Shown: positions 16,309 to 25,585 of the stretch, one piece after another
Numbering within the stretch: the stretch's first letter is position 1
Layout of the letters: each line of letters opens with the position of its first letter
Assembly: GCA_003243975.1 (NCBI GenBank)
Contig: QHBJ01000034.1
Coordinates: 16,652 to 80,651, forward strand
Length of the DNA: 64,000 nucleotides
Direction: 5' to 3'
Origin: Candidatus Meridianibacter frigidus
GTDB taxonomy: Bacteria; Vulcanimicrobiota; Vulcanimicrobiia; Vulcanimicrobiales; Vulcanimicrobiaceae
Position numbers and translations under genes: made by a program
Notes under the pieces: generated by a model
The model's database searches: none
What the model was told of the DNA's origin: nothing
What the model saw: only the letters and a program-made list of their open reading frames with translations

Positions 16309-17169
16309 TCAGCGTGGCGCCGCTAAACGCCCCGCAGCTTTGATTACGTTGCGCAGCAACGCAACGTTTGTGACCGGCCCTACGCCGCCCGGAACCGGCG
16401 TCAACGCACCGGCAACCGATGCAACGCTCGCAAAATCTACGTCGCCTTTGAGCACGCCTTCCACGATCGTCGTGCCCACGTCGATGATGGTGACGCCGGG
16501 TGTGATCATGTCACCGGTGATCAATCCCGGCACTCCGGTTGCCACTACTAGGACCTCGGCCATTCTCACGAAGGGCTGTAGATCCCGTGATTCCTTGTGC
16601 AGCACGGTGACGGTTGCGTCTTGTGCGAGCATCAACATCGCTACCGGCAATCCAACGACCACGGACCGGCCCACCATGACAGCGCGCCGGCCCGCTAAAG
16701 GCCACGCGGGGCTGCGTTGCAGCAAGAGCATCACGGCGGCCGGAGTCGCCGGCACGAACTCGCTCCCGCTGCCGAAGGCCAAATGCCCTTGGTTCGTGGG
16801 ATGGGTCCCATCGACGTCTTTGTCGACCGGAATCGCATCGGCGATGGAGCGTATCGAAAGGTGTTCGGGCAACGGCTGCTGCAGCATCACGCCGTGAATG
16901 GACGCATCGGCGGCCGCGCGTTCCAAGCGCGCGCGAACGGCCGAGGCCGTTGCGTCAAATGGCAATTCATCGATGAATACATCGATGCCGGCGTGCGCGC
17001 CCGTTCGCTGCAGATTTCGCACGTAGGCCACGCTGGACTCGTCCTTGCCGACCAGCGTTATCAGAAGGCGGGGATGAATCCCGCGCTCGCGGAGCGCACT
17101 ACTTCGGGCGGCGAGCTCGGCGCGCAACTCGGTTGCGAGCGAGCGTCCGTCGATTCGTTGAGCCGGCAC
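16309..17169 (-). CDS. folD: FolD bifunctional methylenetetrahydrofolate dehydrogenase/cyclohydrolase
   Basis: FolD interconverts methylene-, methenyl- and formyl-tetrahydrofolate in one-carbon metabolism. Motifs: VGKDESSVAYVRNLQRTGAH with Y and K/R-type active residues, VMLQQPLPEHLSIRSIADAI, PVDKDVDGTHPTNQG, VMVGRSVVVGLPVAMLML for the nucleotide site, and the end motif PVPGGVGPVTNVALLRN. In the usual YVxxK motif the last Lys is Arg or Gln here (YVRNLQ), which is unusual and may weaken cyclohydrolase activity. The GTG at 17169 gives 286 residues, the normal length; the longer frame adds an unconserved basic tail. Confidence 0.93.
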   Translation of the reverse strand: MPAQRIDGRSLATELRAELAARSSALRERGIHPRLLITLVGKDESSVAYVRNLQRTGAHAGIDVFIDELPFDATASAVRARLERAAADASIHGVMLQQPLPEHLSIRSIADAIPVDKDVDGTHPTNQGHLAFGSGSEFVPATPAAVMLLLQRSPAWPLAGRRAVMVGRSVVVGLPVAMLMLAQDATVTVLHKESRDLQPFVRMAEVLVVATGVPGLITGDMITPGVTIIDVGTTIVEGVLKGDVDFASVASVAGALTPVPGGVGPVTNVALLRNVIKAAGRLAAPR

Positions 17170-17185
17170 GCCACCGCGCTTTCGT

Positions 17186-17488
17186 TTGGGCAAAGGAGCA
17201 ACCCTGGAACACGTTCGCAGGGAGATTCGCATCGGTGAGACTTTCTCGGTTGCCGACTTCGAGCGCGCGTTCTTGTCGTTTGGTCAGATGTACCAAACGC
17301 GGCCGAGTCAAGTTCTGTGCAGCCCGGATGTTTTGGAGCGTTACTGCGCGCTTTTTGAGCGTGGCCCGGATGTTGCGCAGCGCCGTGAAGTGCGCTTCGA
17401 AGGGGTACGAATGGTTGCGGCTGTTCTGCCCTCCGGCATGATTGCATTCGAAGGTGAAGTCGACGAAGAACGCATGGGCGATTGGTGA
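17186..17488 (+). CDS. Hypothetical protein, about 95-100 aa
   Basis: A small soluble protein with FSVADFERAFLSFGQMYQTR, PSQVLCSPDVLERYCALFER and EVRFEGVRMVAAVLPSGMIA. No family recognised. The start is uncertain: a TTG at 17186 contains the AGGAG sequence that would serve as ribosome site for a CTG at 17204, so the true start may be that CTG. It ends in a GTGA overlap with the thioredoxin gene and is divergent from folD. Confidence 0.65.
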   Translation: MGKGATLEHVRREIRIGETFSVADFERAFLSFGQMYQTRPSQVLCSPDVLERYCALFERGPDVAQRREVRFEGVRMVAAVLPSGMIAFEGEVDEERMGDW

Positions 17489-18018
17489 ACCGCGCGCGCG
17501 TTCTTCCCATCGCATTGGCGGCGCTGCTCTTCGCAGCGGCACTGGTTGCGATTCTGGTGTCACTCGCGCACTCGCGCGTGCGCGGCGTGGGTCCGAGCGT
17601 CCTTGTCGGTTCACGTGCCGCCGATTATGCGCTGCTCGACCTGCGCGGCAGAACGGTATCGCTGGCCGCGTATAGCGGTAAGGTCGTGGTGCTGAACCTT
17701 TGGGCATCGTGGTGCCCCCCCTGCCGGCTGGAGATGCCCGATTTGGAGCGCTTGTACGAAAAAGAGCAGCGGCTAGGTCTGGTCGTGCTCGGCGTCAACG
17801 AAGGCGAATCAGCGCAGCGAGCGCGCGCATTTGGGGCCGCCCTGCACATACGTTTCCCGATCCTGCTGGACCAAGAGCAGCGGTTCGGGCGCGTTTACGC
17901 CGCGCTCGGCATCCCGACGACGATTGTGATCGACCGCGCGGGCTTCGTCGCCCGCGGCTTCGACGGCCCGCTCGATTACGACCAGATGGCGGCCGCGACA
18001 TTACCGTTGCTGCGATAA
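17485..18018 (+). CDS. TlpA/ResA-type membrane-anchored thioredoxin
   Basis: One N-terminal helix (LPIALAALLFAAALVAILVS) anchors a periplasmic thioredoxin domain with the active site WASWCPPCRLEMPDLE (Cys at about 77 and 80). The PPC form and GIPTTIVIDRAGFV, with the cis-Pro before TT, are those of the TlpA/ResA/CcmG group, which reduce disulfides in apocytochromes or other exported proteins. GTG start overlaps the preceding stop; a TTG one codon earlier is equally possible. The following membrane protein may be its electron or substrate partner. Confidence 0.92.
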   Translation: MNRARVLPIALAALLFAAALVAILVSLAHSRVRGVGPSVLVGSRAADYALLDLRGRTVSLAAYSGKVVVLNLWASWCPPCRLEMPDLERLYEKEQRLGLVVLGVNEGESAQRARAFGAALHIRFPILLDQEQRFGRVYAALGIPTTIVIDRAGFVARGFDGPLDYDQMAAATLPLLR

Positions 18019-18022
18019 GGCG

Positions 18023-18928
18023 ATGACGGCACCAATCGTTGGGACGGCGTGTGTGCTGCTGGTGCTTCTTCAAGATATCGTACCGGGCAAGAGCTGGTAC
18101 CACAGCGGCGCATATGCTTGGGCGCTCATCCTATTGACCGCCGCGCTCGTGTGGCGCACCCGCGCCGCGCGACGCAATCGCGAATGTGCGGCCGGCATCG
18201 CAGTTGCCTCCGCGGGAGCCGCAGTCGTTGCCATTGCCGGTCTGGCGGCCACCCTCTTGGGTCCGGATACGCATACCATCATTCGCGCGCCCGCAGAGCG
18301 CATCCCCATCTCGGAGCCGCCGGGAGTCATCGCCTTTCCTTCGCTCGACGCATTCGGCGCTGCCATCGAATTTACGCCGCAAGGCCGTTCGGCGTTCCGT
18401 GTAAGGGCTCGCCGTTATTTCGGGGCTTACATTTTCACATCTATGTCGCGGGACGTCGCGATTCTTAAGGCCGCGACCGCCGCCGACGCGCACCTGACGA
18501 TAACGCAACCGGATAACTCCTCTTTCCTATCGCCCGTGTTACTCTTCAGCGGACAAAGCGAGATCGCGGGCCGCACGTTGCCGGTGGATTCCTTTGCCGT
18601 TCCTGCCTTACGCCGCTCCATTAAAGCCGTGCTCTTCTCCGCCCGCGCTATCGCGCAGATGGATCCGGAAGTTTCGCGCGATCCGCGCCCGGGGGTGCTC
18701 TTTGCGGTGAACGATGAACGCGGCCGGCTCATTCCCGGGGCCATCCGGCTAGTGCGCAGCGGCGCACGCGCCACTATCGGCGGCCTCACTCTGGAGGTGG
18801 GTGTTGCAAGCTATCCAGCCGTCACCATAGCTGCGGCGCCGTACTGGCCGCTGTTGCTGCTGGGCTTGCTGCTCTATGCACTCGGCCTCGCGCTCGCGCT
18901 TCGCCGGTTAAAAATCCGTCACGCTTGA
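18023..18928 (+). CDS. Membrane protein with large periplasmic domain, unknown
   Basis: Two or three helices at the N-terminus (AWALILLTAALVWRT, GAAVVAIAGLAATLLG) are followed by about 180 residues outside the membrane and a final helix LLLLGLLLYALGLALALRRL. The layout resembles ResB/Ccs1-like cytochrome c maturation proteins and it lies right after a TlpA-type thioredoxin, but I see no conserved histidines or ResB motifs, so this is only a suggestion. Its end overlaps the convergent tldE stop by 21 bases. Confidence 0.68.
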   Translation: MTAPIVGTACVLLVLLQDIVPGKSWYHSGAYAWALILLTAALVWRTRAARRNRECAAGIAVASAGAAVVAIAGLAATLLGPDTHTIIRAPAERIPISEPPGVIAFPSLDAFGAAIEFTPQGRSAFRVRARRYFGAYIFTSMSRDVAILKAATAADAHLTITQPDNSSFLSPVLLFSGQSEIAGRTLPVDSFAVPALRRSIKAVLFSARAIAQMDPEVSRDPRPGVLFAVNDERGRLIPGAIRLVRSGARATIGGLTLEVGVASYPAVTIAAAPYWPLLLLGLLLYALGLALALRRLKIRHA

Positions 18929-20239
18929 AAAACAGAAGCGATCGATTTTCACAGCCGGCACCACCGTTGAATAGAAGTAGCTTCCGGTACGGCGCAGTTC
19001 ATTAGAGAGTTCGCAGGATCTCATCGCCTCGAGAATGCTTTGGTTGAAGCGCATATTGCGCACGCCGCCCGCAATCTTTCCATCTTCGATCAGAAAGGTT
19101 CCATCCCGCGTCATTCCGGTTACGATTGTGCGCCGCTGATCCACCGGCCGAATATACCAAAAGCGGCTCACCAGCAACCCGCGCTGCGTCTCGGAGATCA
19201 ACTCCTGCCTGGATTTGGAGCCCGGTAATACCACCGTGCTCCGCGGCATAGGCCCGGCCGCATTCGGTGCTGGCAGCGCATGCCCCGTGTTGGGCCGTTG
19301 TAGCTTGGCCGCCCAATGGCTGTCCGTTACCACAGTGCGTCCGATGCCGTTTTCGATTAATGCAAGACGTTGGGTCGGCGCGCCTTCGAAATCGAACGGC
19401 ATCCGGGGCGCAAGCGGATGGCTGAAGTCATCCCAGATGTTGACATTCTCGCTCATGTAGCGGCGGTCTATGCCGTCGCACAGAAATGATGAGCCCTCAT
19501 CGTAAGCCTGCGCCGAGAAATGATCGATCAGGTACGAAAATAGCTCGCCGAAGGCCGGCGGCTCCAGGATTACCGTCCACAATCCCGGTTTGACCGGTTC
19601 GGGCGCCTTCGAATGCGTGGCTTTGCTGGCCGCGACTTTGGCTGCGGCGCTTGCATCGACTTGGTCGATGTCGTGATCGAAGGCCTCGGCGTAGCCCGTT
19701 GAATCGGCGGCATTCATCTTCACGTTAAGGCCTGCGTCCGACGTATCGAAGGACGCAAGTACGCCGGTTGAGTTGGCAACCGTGACGCCCTGTGCGGAGT
19801 TCGTCAAGAAGCCCGCGCACCAGAGTTCGCTCGCGTAAGCCATTTCGAAGACGTCACTGACCATATGTGCCCGGCGATGCGCGGTGGCCTGCGCGGTAGC
19901 AGAAATATAGGCATCGTGCACGGTGGCATAAGGCGCCTTTTCGGGCAGGGCCGTTTCTACATCGGATTTCGGCGCGAGCTTTGCTAGTTCGATTGCGCGG
20001 CGCGCGGCCGCGCGAAGCGATCCGTCATCCAAGGCATTGGTTCGCGCCACGCCCGTCCGTGAATCGCAGACGGCGCGAATCGAAACGGTCGTATCGGCAT
20101 AAGCGACGTTTTGATGAATGGCGTTGTGCGTGAAGCGCGTTAGCGCGGAGTTATCGTGAAGTACCAGGGCTTCGGCGGCATCGCAGTCACACATCGCCAG
20201 CACGTGCTGCGCTAGATGCTCGCGTGCGCTCTTATCCAC
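18908..20239 (-). CDS. tldE: TldE/PmbA-family protein (non-catalytic partner of TldD)
   Basis: TldE forms a heterodimeric protease with TldD that processes peptides such as microcin precursors and unfolded substrates; TldE lacks the metal site. Typical segments are DTTVSIRAVCDSRTGVARTN at the start, AKPGLWTVILEPPAFGELF-like TVILEPPAFGELFSYL in the middle, RLALIENGIGRTVVTDSHWA, and TIVTGMTRDGTFLIEDGKIA, GGVRNMRFNQSILEAM near the end. No HExxxH is present, as expected. The GTG start overlaps the tldD stop by eight bases. Confidence 0.9.
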   Translation of the reverse strand: MDKSAREHLAQHVLAMCDCDAAEALVLHDNSALTRFTHNAIHQNVAYADTTVSIRAVCDSRTGVARTNALDDGSLRAAARRAIELAKLAPKSDVETALPEKAPYATVHDAYISATAQATAHRRAHMVSDVFEMAYASELWCAGFLTNSAQGVTVANSTGVLASFDTSDAGLNVKMNAADSTGYAEAFDHDIDQVDASAAAKVAASKATHSKAPEPVKPGLWTVILEPPAFGELFSYLIDHFSAQAYDEGSSFLCDGIDRRYMSENVNIWDDFSHPLAPRMPFDFEGAPTQRLALIENGIGRTVVTDSHWAAKLQRPNTGHALPAPNAAGPMPRSTVVLPGSKSRQELISETQRGLLVSRFWYIRPVDQRRTIVTGMTRDGTFLIEDGKIAGGVRNMRFNQSILEAMRSCELSNELRRTGSYFYSTVVPAVKIDRFCFSSVTDF

Positions 20240-21683
20240 CGTAGCCGACGCCTACTTGAACCGCCCGAAATCGCGCTGGCGCGGCGCATTGCGCCGTGCG
20301 TCCGACTTGCATCGGCTCCCCTTTTCCGCAATGCGGCGTTCCCCACGCATTCCACGAGTTTTCGTCGGCGACGGCGTCACACGAACCCCAAAAGACGGGC
20401 GTAACGCCGCCGTAGGTTGGATTCTTGAACATGCGGCCGCGCTTGCCGTTCTTGATCTCCCAGCCGATCTGGCAGCCAAACTGAAAGTTCAAGCGATGAT
20501 CGTCAATCGACCACGAGCGATTGGATTCCATGTAGAGCCCATCTTTGACGTCATCGAAGAGACGCTCGAACGGCGTCTCTCCAGGCAAGAGATTGAGATT
20601 GCACATGCGGATCATCGGCACGAACTCCCAGCTCTGCGCTCGCACGCAGGCGGTGCTTTGTGCGCCGATCGCGCGCGCCGTGTCGTTCGAGGACTCATAT
20701 CCAACGAGTATGCCGTTGCGGATGATGTCTGAGACGATGCTGCGCGTGCCTTCGTCGTCATAGCCCACGGTTGCCAACCCCCCGGGCAGCGTGTTGTCGA
20801 TGATGATGTTCACAAGTTCGGAACCGTAGCGTAGCCTGCCAAGCTGCGCGATCTCCAGGAAGCTGGTGCCCGAGAAGTTGGCTTCCCATCCCATGACGCG
20901 GTCCAGCTCGGCGGGGTGCCCGCACGATTCGTGAATCTGCAGCGACATCTGCGAACCGCCCAAGATAACGTCGCGCGAGCCCGACGGGCATTGTGTTGCG
21001 TCCAGCAGTTGCACCGCCTCCTCGGCGATGCGGACGGCATTCTCTTGCAGCCGTGCTTCTTGAACGATCTCCCAGCCGCCCGATTTGTAGAGTCCGATGT
21101 CGCCTGGAAACGAGCGCGACTGCATCTCGCCGTTGGCCACGGCAATCGCCTCCATCCCACTGCCGCTCTGCACAATCGATTGTTCGATGCGCGAACCGGT
21201 GGAACTGTAAAACGTCTTCTCCACGTGCCACAAGTCGATCCATGCGCGCCCGACCGAAATTCGCGGATCGACGTGCAAGAGTTTCTCCGCTTGCAAGAGC
21301 AGATTTACGCGCTCGCCAAGCGGAATGCTGAAGGGATCCAGTTCCGTCTGGGTCACGAAACGGTCGACGTGCGCCTGATGCGGCGGATCACCGAAGCGCT
21401 GCCGCGCGATAGCGGCGCCGGCTGCAGCAATCTCTACCGCTCGTCCGGCTGTTCGATCAATTCCGGAGCCGCTGAAATCAGAGGAGGCGGAGAATCCCCA
21501 CGCTCCGTCCACGAGCGCGCGAATACCGTAACCGTGACTGGTCGCGTCCGAGAGCGTCGCTACCGCGCCATTGCGCACCTCGATGCGTTCGCTGCGCGAG
21601 TTTTCATAGCGGATGTCAGTGTACCGCGCGCCGCGCACGGCAGCGGTATCTATCGCGCGCTTGGCAAAGGCATCGAAGCTCAT
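20232..21683 (-). CDS. tldD: TldD metalloprotease
   Basis: The catalytic member of the TldD/E pair. HESCGHPAELDRVMGWEANF carries the HExxxH zinc motif at 251-256, and the later metal-ligand Cys/His region CNLNLLPGE is in place. TldD-type landmarks include RYTDIRYENSRSERIEVRNG at the N-terminus and GYDDEGTRS after the zinc motif. Length (483) is normal. It overlaps tldE downstream and the upstream phosphodiester-glycosidase-domain gene (ATGA). No precursor peptide gene is visible near it. Confidence 0.94.
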   Translation of the reverse strand: MSFDAFAKRAIDTAAVRGARYTDIRYENSRSERIEVRNGAVATLSDATSHGYGIRALVDGAWGFSASSDFSGSGIDRTAGRAVEIAAAGAAIARQRFGDPPHQAHVDRFVTQTELDPFSIPLGERVNLLLQAEKLLHVDPRISVGRAWIDLWHVEKTFYSSTGSRIEQSIVQSGSGMEAIAVANGEMQSRSFPGDIGLYKSGGWEIVQEARLQENAVRIAEEAVQLLDATQCPSGSRDVILGGSQMSLQIHESCGHPAELDRVMGWEANFSGTSFLEIAQLGRLRYGSELVNIIIDNTLPGGLATVGYDDEGTRSIVSDIIRNGILVGYESSNDTARAIGAQSTACVRAQSWEFVPMIRMCNLNLLPGETPFERLFDDVKDGLYMESNRSWSIDDHRLNFQFGCQIGWEIKNGKRGRMFKNPTYGGVTPVFWGSCDAVADENSWNAWGTPHCGKGEPMQVGRTAQCAAPARFRAVQVGVGYGG

Positions 21684-23797
21684 GGTGCGGGGCCTGCTTC
21701 AATCACGCGCATATTGCGCACAGAAATCTGTCCGGCAGCGCGTACCGGTGCGCCTCCCAGCGCACTAAGAACGTATATGCTGTGCAACCGCGCCGGTTGT
21801 GCCAGCGAGATCGGGAAACGAACGTCGCGTGTTTGCCAACCCTGCCAACTCACTCTTCCGCTCGTCAAGAATACTCGTTCGTTGATTGCGTTGACCAACG
21901 AGAGGCGTAGCATCTCGCCATTGCCATCACCCTTCAGCTCGAACCGCAACCCGATTGCGCCGGGCGGGAGCGGCCGATCGCCTACCATGGTCGCCGAACG
22001 TTCCCCGCTGGTGAAATCATATTGCAGAGTAATACATACCGCGCACTCGGCACCGAAGAGAACGCTGCCCGGGCCTCCCGCAGGTGCGCTGACGAACTTC
22101 CACTGCGTGGACATTTGCAGTGTTGTTTCGTGCTCGCCCACGCTTACCGATTGCGCTGCGGCAGTCACACCGACCCGAACCTCCACGCGAGCGTTCTGAG
22201 CGGCGGCAATGAAGCGGCCATCGTCTGAAATCGCGCCGTGCGTGGTGGTCCACGCCAGCTTGCGCGGCAGCGCCACCTCGAAGCCGGACGTATCAAAGCC
22301 GCGGGCCGTAAACTGTATCGCTTCGCTCGCGTGGGCGGCATGCGCGCCGTGTGGTTCGATCTCGATTCGCGCCGGGCGCTCTAGAATCTCGACCGGAACT
22401 TGTGCGGCCAGGCGCCCTTCACGTAAGTTGAGCCTTCCGGTTGCAGGGTGCAGAGCGGTGAAAATGTTCGCACGCAAGGTTCCCGCATTTATCGGGCTCG
22501 TCGTACCGCCGGCCTCTCCCGAACCGTGCCCCAGAAAGTGACCCGCCGCATCGGTGATGGATTCTTGCAGGGGGACCTGCGCGCCGGGAACTGCGCGAAT
22601 GATTGGCGGGCGAACGACCAGGAAAGCGGCCGGCCCGACGGGCGCATCGCTGTAAACGAAGAGGCCATCGGCCACGGGCCGCTCCGAGCCGTCGGAAGGC
22701 GAGTTCCGGATGCCCGGCTGCGGATCGCCCAGGCGGCGCGTCACCAGCGTAGACGAACCGCCGCCATCGAACGAAAGCCCCTCCGCGGCGCCTAGTGCCA
22801 ATAGCAAGGAAGTAAATTCGTTGCGTGAGAGGCCGATGGAGATTTGCGGCTGGCGCCCATCGACTTCAAGAAGAAGAAGCGTACCGTCGTTGCGAAGCGC
22901 GGCGCCGGAAATGGGGATGCGCGAACGCCCTTCCAATTCAGCCGGCGCGTCGTTTTCGAAAAACCGCGTGCCGTTCTGCAACAACAGCGGGCCGCCCCCA
23001 ACGGCCATTACGATCTGGTCGAAGGATGGCTCCGGCGCGACGGTTACCACGTCGCCGATCTCCGGGACGCCAACGGTTTCGGTGGCCGCTCCGCCAAGCA
23101 CGAGCGCATACGATGGCCCGACGCGTTGCTGTTCGCCGGCAATGGTTCGCACGCGAAAGCGGCGCGACGGCGGGCTTTCCAGCGGATCGAGGAACACGAC
23201 CATCGCGCCCGCGGGTGCGGCGAACGAGCCCAAGAGCGGCGTAACCAAGACACCACCGCCTTTGGGCGGCAGATCGTTGACGCCGTCAAGTGCGATCGGA
23301 ACCGTGCCAACGTTCACGGTTCCACCAAAGGCGATCGGCCGCATCAGCACGGTCCGGTCGCGCAGCACGGCCAGCGCGCCGTGCGAATTCGGTGTCTTGA
23401 GAAGCTGGCCGCCGCGCATGAGGATGCCTAGTGGCTCGTTGGTATTGCCGATGTCGAAATAATCCGCGTTCAACCCGGCAACCGCTTTGGTGCGCACGGC
23501 CATGGAAGATGTCGTTTCGCCTGCAGAGATGAGAGAGTCGTGCGCCACGACCGAATCGATGCGCACCGTTGGTTCGTGCAGGTCAACTTGAACGACGTGA
23601 ACTTGAAGCGGACCATCTTTAGTGAGCAGTGAGTAGTTTGCGTAGCGAATCCCCGGCGCCACGAACTCGGTGGTGAACGCGTTCGAAACGATTGCGGGAA
23701 ACGGTTGGGGCGGATGGAGCGAGCCGGGAAGAGTAGCGCCGCCGGCGCTTGCCGCGCACAGCAGCCAAACGGCAAGCACGTAGGGAATGCGTCGCAT
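21680..23797 (-). CDS. Exported phosphodiester glycosidase (NAGPA)-domain protein
   Basis: A signal peptide (YVLAVWLLCAASAGGA) precedes an NAGPA domain: TKAVAGLNADYFDIGNTNEP, GILMRGGQLLKTPNSHGALA, and the end motif AAEGLSFDGGGSSTLVTRRL around residue 340. In animals this domain uncovers mannose-6-phosphate; bacterial members act on exopolysaccharide or wall glycans. The remaining 350 residues are beta-rich, Ig-like or bacterial-Ig segments (RIEIEPHGAHAAHASEAIQF) ending in a carbohydrate-binding-like part. 705 residues in all. Overlaps tldD by ATGA, which is not an obvious functional link. Confidence 0.85.
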   Translation of the reverse strand: MRRIPYVLAVWLLCAASAGGATLPGSLHPPQPFPAIVSNAFTTEFVAPGIRYANYSLLTKDGPLQVHVVQVDLHEPTVRIDSVVAHDSLISAGETTSSMAVRTKAVAGLNADYFDIGNTNEPLGILMRGGQLLKTPNSHGALAVLRDRTVLMRPIAFGGTVNVGTVPIALDGVNDLPPKGGGVLVTPLLGSFAAPAGAMVVFLDPLESPPSRRFRVRTIAGEQQRVGPSYALVLGGAATETVGVPEIGDVVTVAPEPSFDQIVMAVGGGPLLLQNGTRFFENDAPAELEGRSRIPISGAALRNDGTLLLLEVDGRQPQISIGLSRNEFTSLLLALGAAEGLSFDGGGSSTLVTRRLGDPQPGIRNSPSDGSERPVADGLFVYSDAPVGPAAFLVVRPPIIRAVPGAQVPLQESITDAAGHFLGHGSGEAGGTTSPINAGTLRANIFTALHPATGRLNLREGRLAAQVPVEILERPARIEIEPHGAHAAHASEAIQFTARGFDTSGFEVALPRKLAWTTTHGAISDDGRFIAAAQNARVEVRVGVTAAAQSVSVGEHETTLQMSTQWKFVSAPAGGPGSVLFGAECAVCITLQYDFTSGERSATMVGDRPLPPGAIGLRFELKGDGNGEMLRLSLVNAINERVFLTSGRVSWQGWQTRDVRFPISLAQPARLHSIYVLSALGGAPVRAAGQISVRNMRVIEAGPAP

Positions 23798-23801
23798 GAG
23801 G

Positions 23802-25076
23802 TTAGGGCGGGGTTGCTACGCTTAGCGGATACGCTCCTGTGGCGAATGGTGTGCCGCGTATGGGCAGCAGCGAGTCAGCGTCAAAGACTGCCACCTTATT
23901 GGCCCTCGCACATGGGACGTACAGACGGCGCGTTCGCTGATCGAGATGCGGCAGCCACGGCACCGCGCATGCTCTCAACGGAGCATGCTCCCGGCGCAGG
24001 GTGGTCGCGCTCAGCACATAGACTTGTCCGCTGTCCTCGTCGGTGACAAAGAGCCGCTGCCTGCGAACGTCGTACGCTGCGCCAAGCGGAAAGGCAATCG
24101 GTGCGGAACGCGCGATGATGCGGCCGCGCGTCGGCGCGAGGTCGATGAGCACGACGAAGCCGCCGTCTTTGTGCATCTCGCGATCCTGATTCGAGACGGC
24201 AAATAGGCGGTTTCGCTGCGGGTCAACCGCAATTCCAAAGGTGCGTGCGACCGTTGGAATGGTTCGCGTGACGCCCAGCGTGCGGGTATCTATTTCGGTG
24301 ACGCTTGCGTCGTTGACGTTTCCCACGAAGATGCGGTGCCGGCGTTCGTCGAGCGCCAGTCCTTCGGCAGTGATGCCCGTCTCCACTCGCGTTACTTGCG
24401 TGCCGCGAATACGGGTTAACGCGCCGCGGCCACCGCCCACATCACGGTTCGATACGAAAACGGAGCCTTCGCGCGAGTCGAAGGCCACTTCGTTCCCCAG
24501 CGGAACGCCGGGAGCTTGCTGCATGCCCCACGGATCCCGAAGGATGCGAAAGAACGTCGATCCGTCGGTCGCACACGTGTATATATTGCCCCTCTCGTCC
24601 ATCGCAACGCCGGCCGGCGCGCCGCTGAATGCCTGAAGGCCCAGCATCGAAAAGTCGCGCATGCCATGCAGTGCGATGCCGCTATAGTAGGTAGCCACGG
24701 CGATCAGGCCGGCGGTTGGGGCAGGCGCGGGAACGATCTGTAGTTCGCTCAGCGCGAAGGCCTGCTGCGATGCGGCAACCACCGACACGTCTTGCGGAGA
24801 TCGCACTTCCGGTGCAACATAGATGCCGTTCTCCAAGTGTCCGGCTCCGATGAGGGAGAGCGCGTATCCTGCGCTCGCACCTTGCACTACGATCGGGACG
24901 CGGCTTTGCGCGAAGTAGGGGCCGGCCGGAGTGGTGATGGCGAAGCTGCCTTGAGCTCGGTGGTCGCGATGCGCGGTTGCCGCAGTGGTTGTCAGCAGGG
25001 CCGCCGTCGCGGCCAGAATTCGAACCGTGCTAGAGATGCTTGAGTACGCCGATGACCATGAACACAACGCCGGCAA
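23802..25076 (-). CDS. Exported YncE-like beta-propeller protein
   Basis: A hydrophobic segment (RILAATAALLTTTAATA) is a signal peptide with an unusually long front, so the true start may lie inside; the ATG given overlaps the upstream gene by 47 bases. The mature protein has repeats of the seven-bladed YVTN/NHL type: GNIYTCATDGSTFFRI, HRIFVGNVNDASVTEIDTRT, NRLFAVSNQ, RLFVTDEDSGQVYVLS, RRLYVPCARANKVAVFDADS. Such propellers bind ligands or partners in the periplasm. No function beyond that can be given. Confidence 0.82.
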   Translation of the reverse strand: MPALCSWSSAYSSISSTVRILAATAALLTTTAATAHRDHRAQGSFAITTPAGPYFAQSRVPIVVQGASAGYALSLIGAGHLENGIYVAPEVRSPQDVSVVAASQQAFALSELQIVPAPAPTAGLIAVATYYSGIALHGMRDFSMLGLQAFSGAPAGVAMDERGNIYTCATDGSTFFRILRDPWGMQQAPGVPLGNEVAFDSREGSVFVSNRDVGGGRGALTRIRGTQVTRVETGITAEGLALDERRHRIFVGNVNDASVTEIDTRTLGVTRTIPTVARTFGIAVDPQRNRLFAVSNQDREMHKDGGFVVLIDLAPTRGRIIARSAPIAFPLGAAYDVRRQRLFVTDEDSGQVYVLSATTLRREHAPLRACAVPWLPHLDQRTRRLYVPCARANKVAVFDADSLLPIRGTPFATGAYPLSVATPP

Positions 25077-25572
25077 CAGCTAAGCCGCCTGCAGTCCACA
25101 GAAGCATCTGATTCGATGCCAGGGCCGAAATCGACACAAAAACGATGGCAATCTCCAACAGTGTAACGGCAATTTCGACGGTTTCGAAGGCGCTTAACGC
25201 GCGCGCCGATGAAGCTTCGTAGCCCTCCGCGCGCTGTTCGAGCTGTCGCGCGTTAGAGAGCACCGGCTGCGCGGCTGCATTCTCGGATTTGGCAACGCCC
25301 GCAAACTTCGTTCGTGTGTTTGCGCCACCCACGCCGGCATCGCCCAGCGCCGAATACAGGTGGTATTTGATGCGCTTCGATTCATAGTAGTTGTAGGCGT
25401 CGGAAGCTCGCGATTGCGCCAGAATGGCTTCGTTCTTTTCAATGAGCGCCGTTGTGGAACGGCTGTGGGCGATCATCGTCGCCAGCGCTGCCAGCACTGC
25501 GAAGAGCGCGGCCAAAACCGCGACCGTGCGGTTCTCGCGGGTTTGGGCCGTCCGTTCCTTCGTCTCTTCCAT
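25030..25572 (-). CDS. DUF4337-family membrane protein
   Basis: One helix near the N-terminus (VLAALFAVLAALATMIAHSR) is followed by a helical domain with KNEAILAQSRASDAYNYYES and KRIKYHLYS, and by two C-terminal helices (ISALASNQMLLWTAGGLAVA, GVVFMVIGVLKHL). This is the DUF4337 arrangement, of unknown function. The ATG giving MEETKERTAQTREN was chosen; a longer frame would overlap the nitrilase gene with an Arg-rich stretch. It follows that gene by 13 bases and overlaps the propeller gene. Confidence 0.8.
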   Translation of the reverse strand: MEETKERTAQTRENRTVAVLAALFAVLAALATMIAHSRSTTALIEKNEAILAQSRASDAYNYYESKRIKYHLYSALGDAGVGGANTRTKFAGVAKSENAAAQPVLSNARQLEQRAEGYEASSARALSAFETVEIAVTLLEIAIVFVSISALASNQMLLWTAGGLAVAGVVFMVIGVLKHL

Positions 25573-25585
25573 CGTGCGATGTGCG

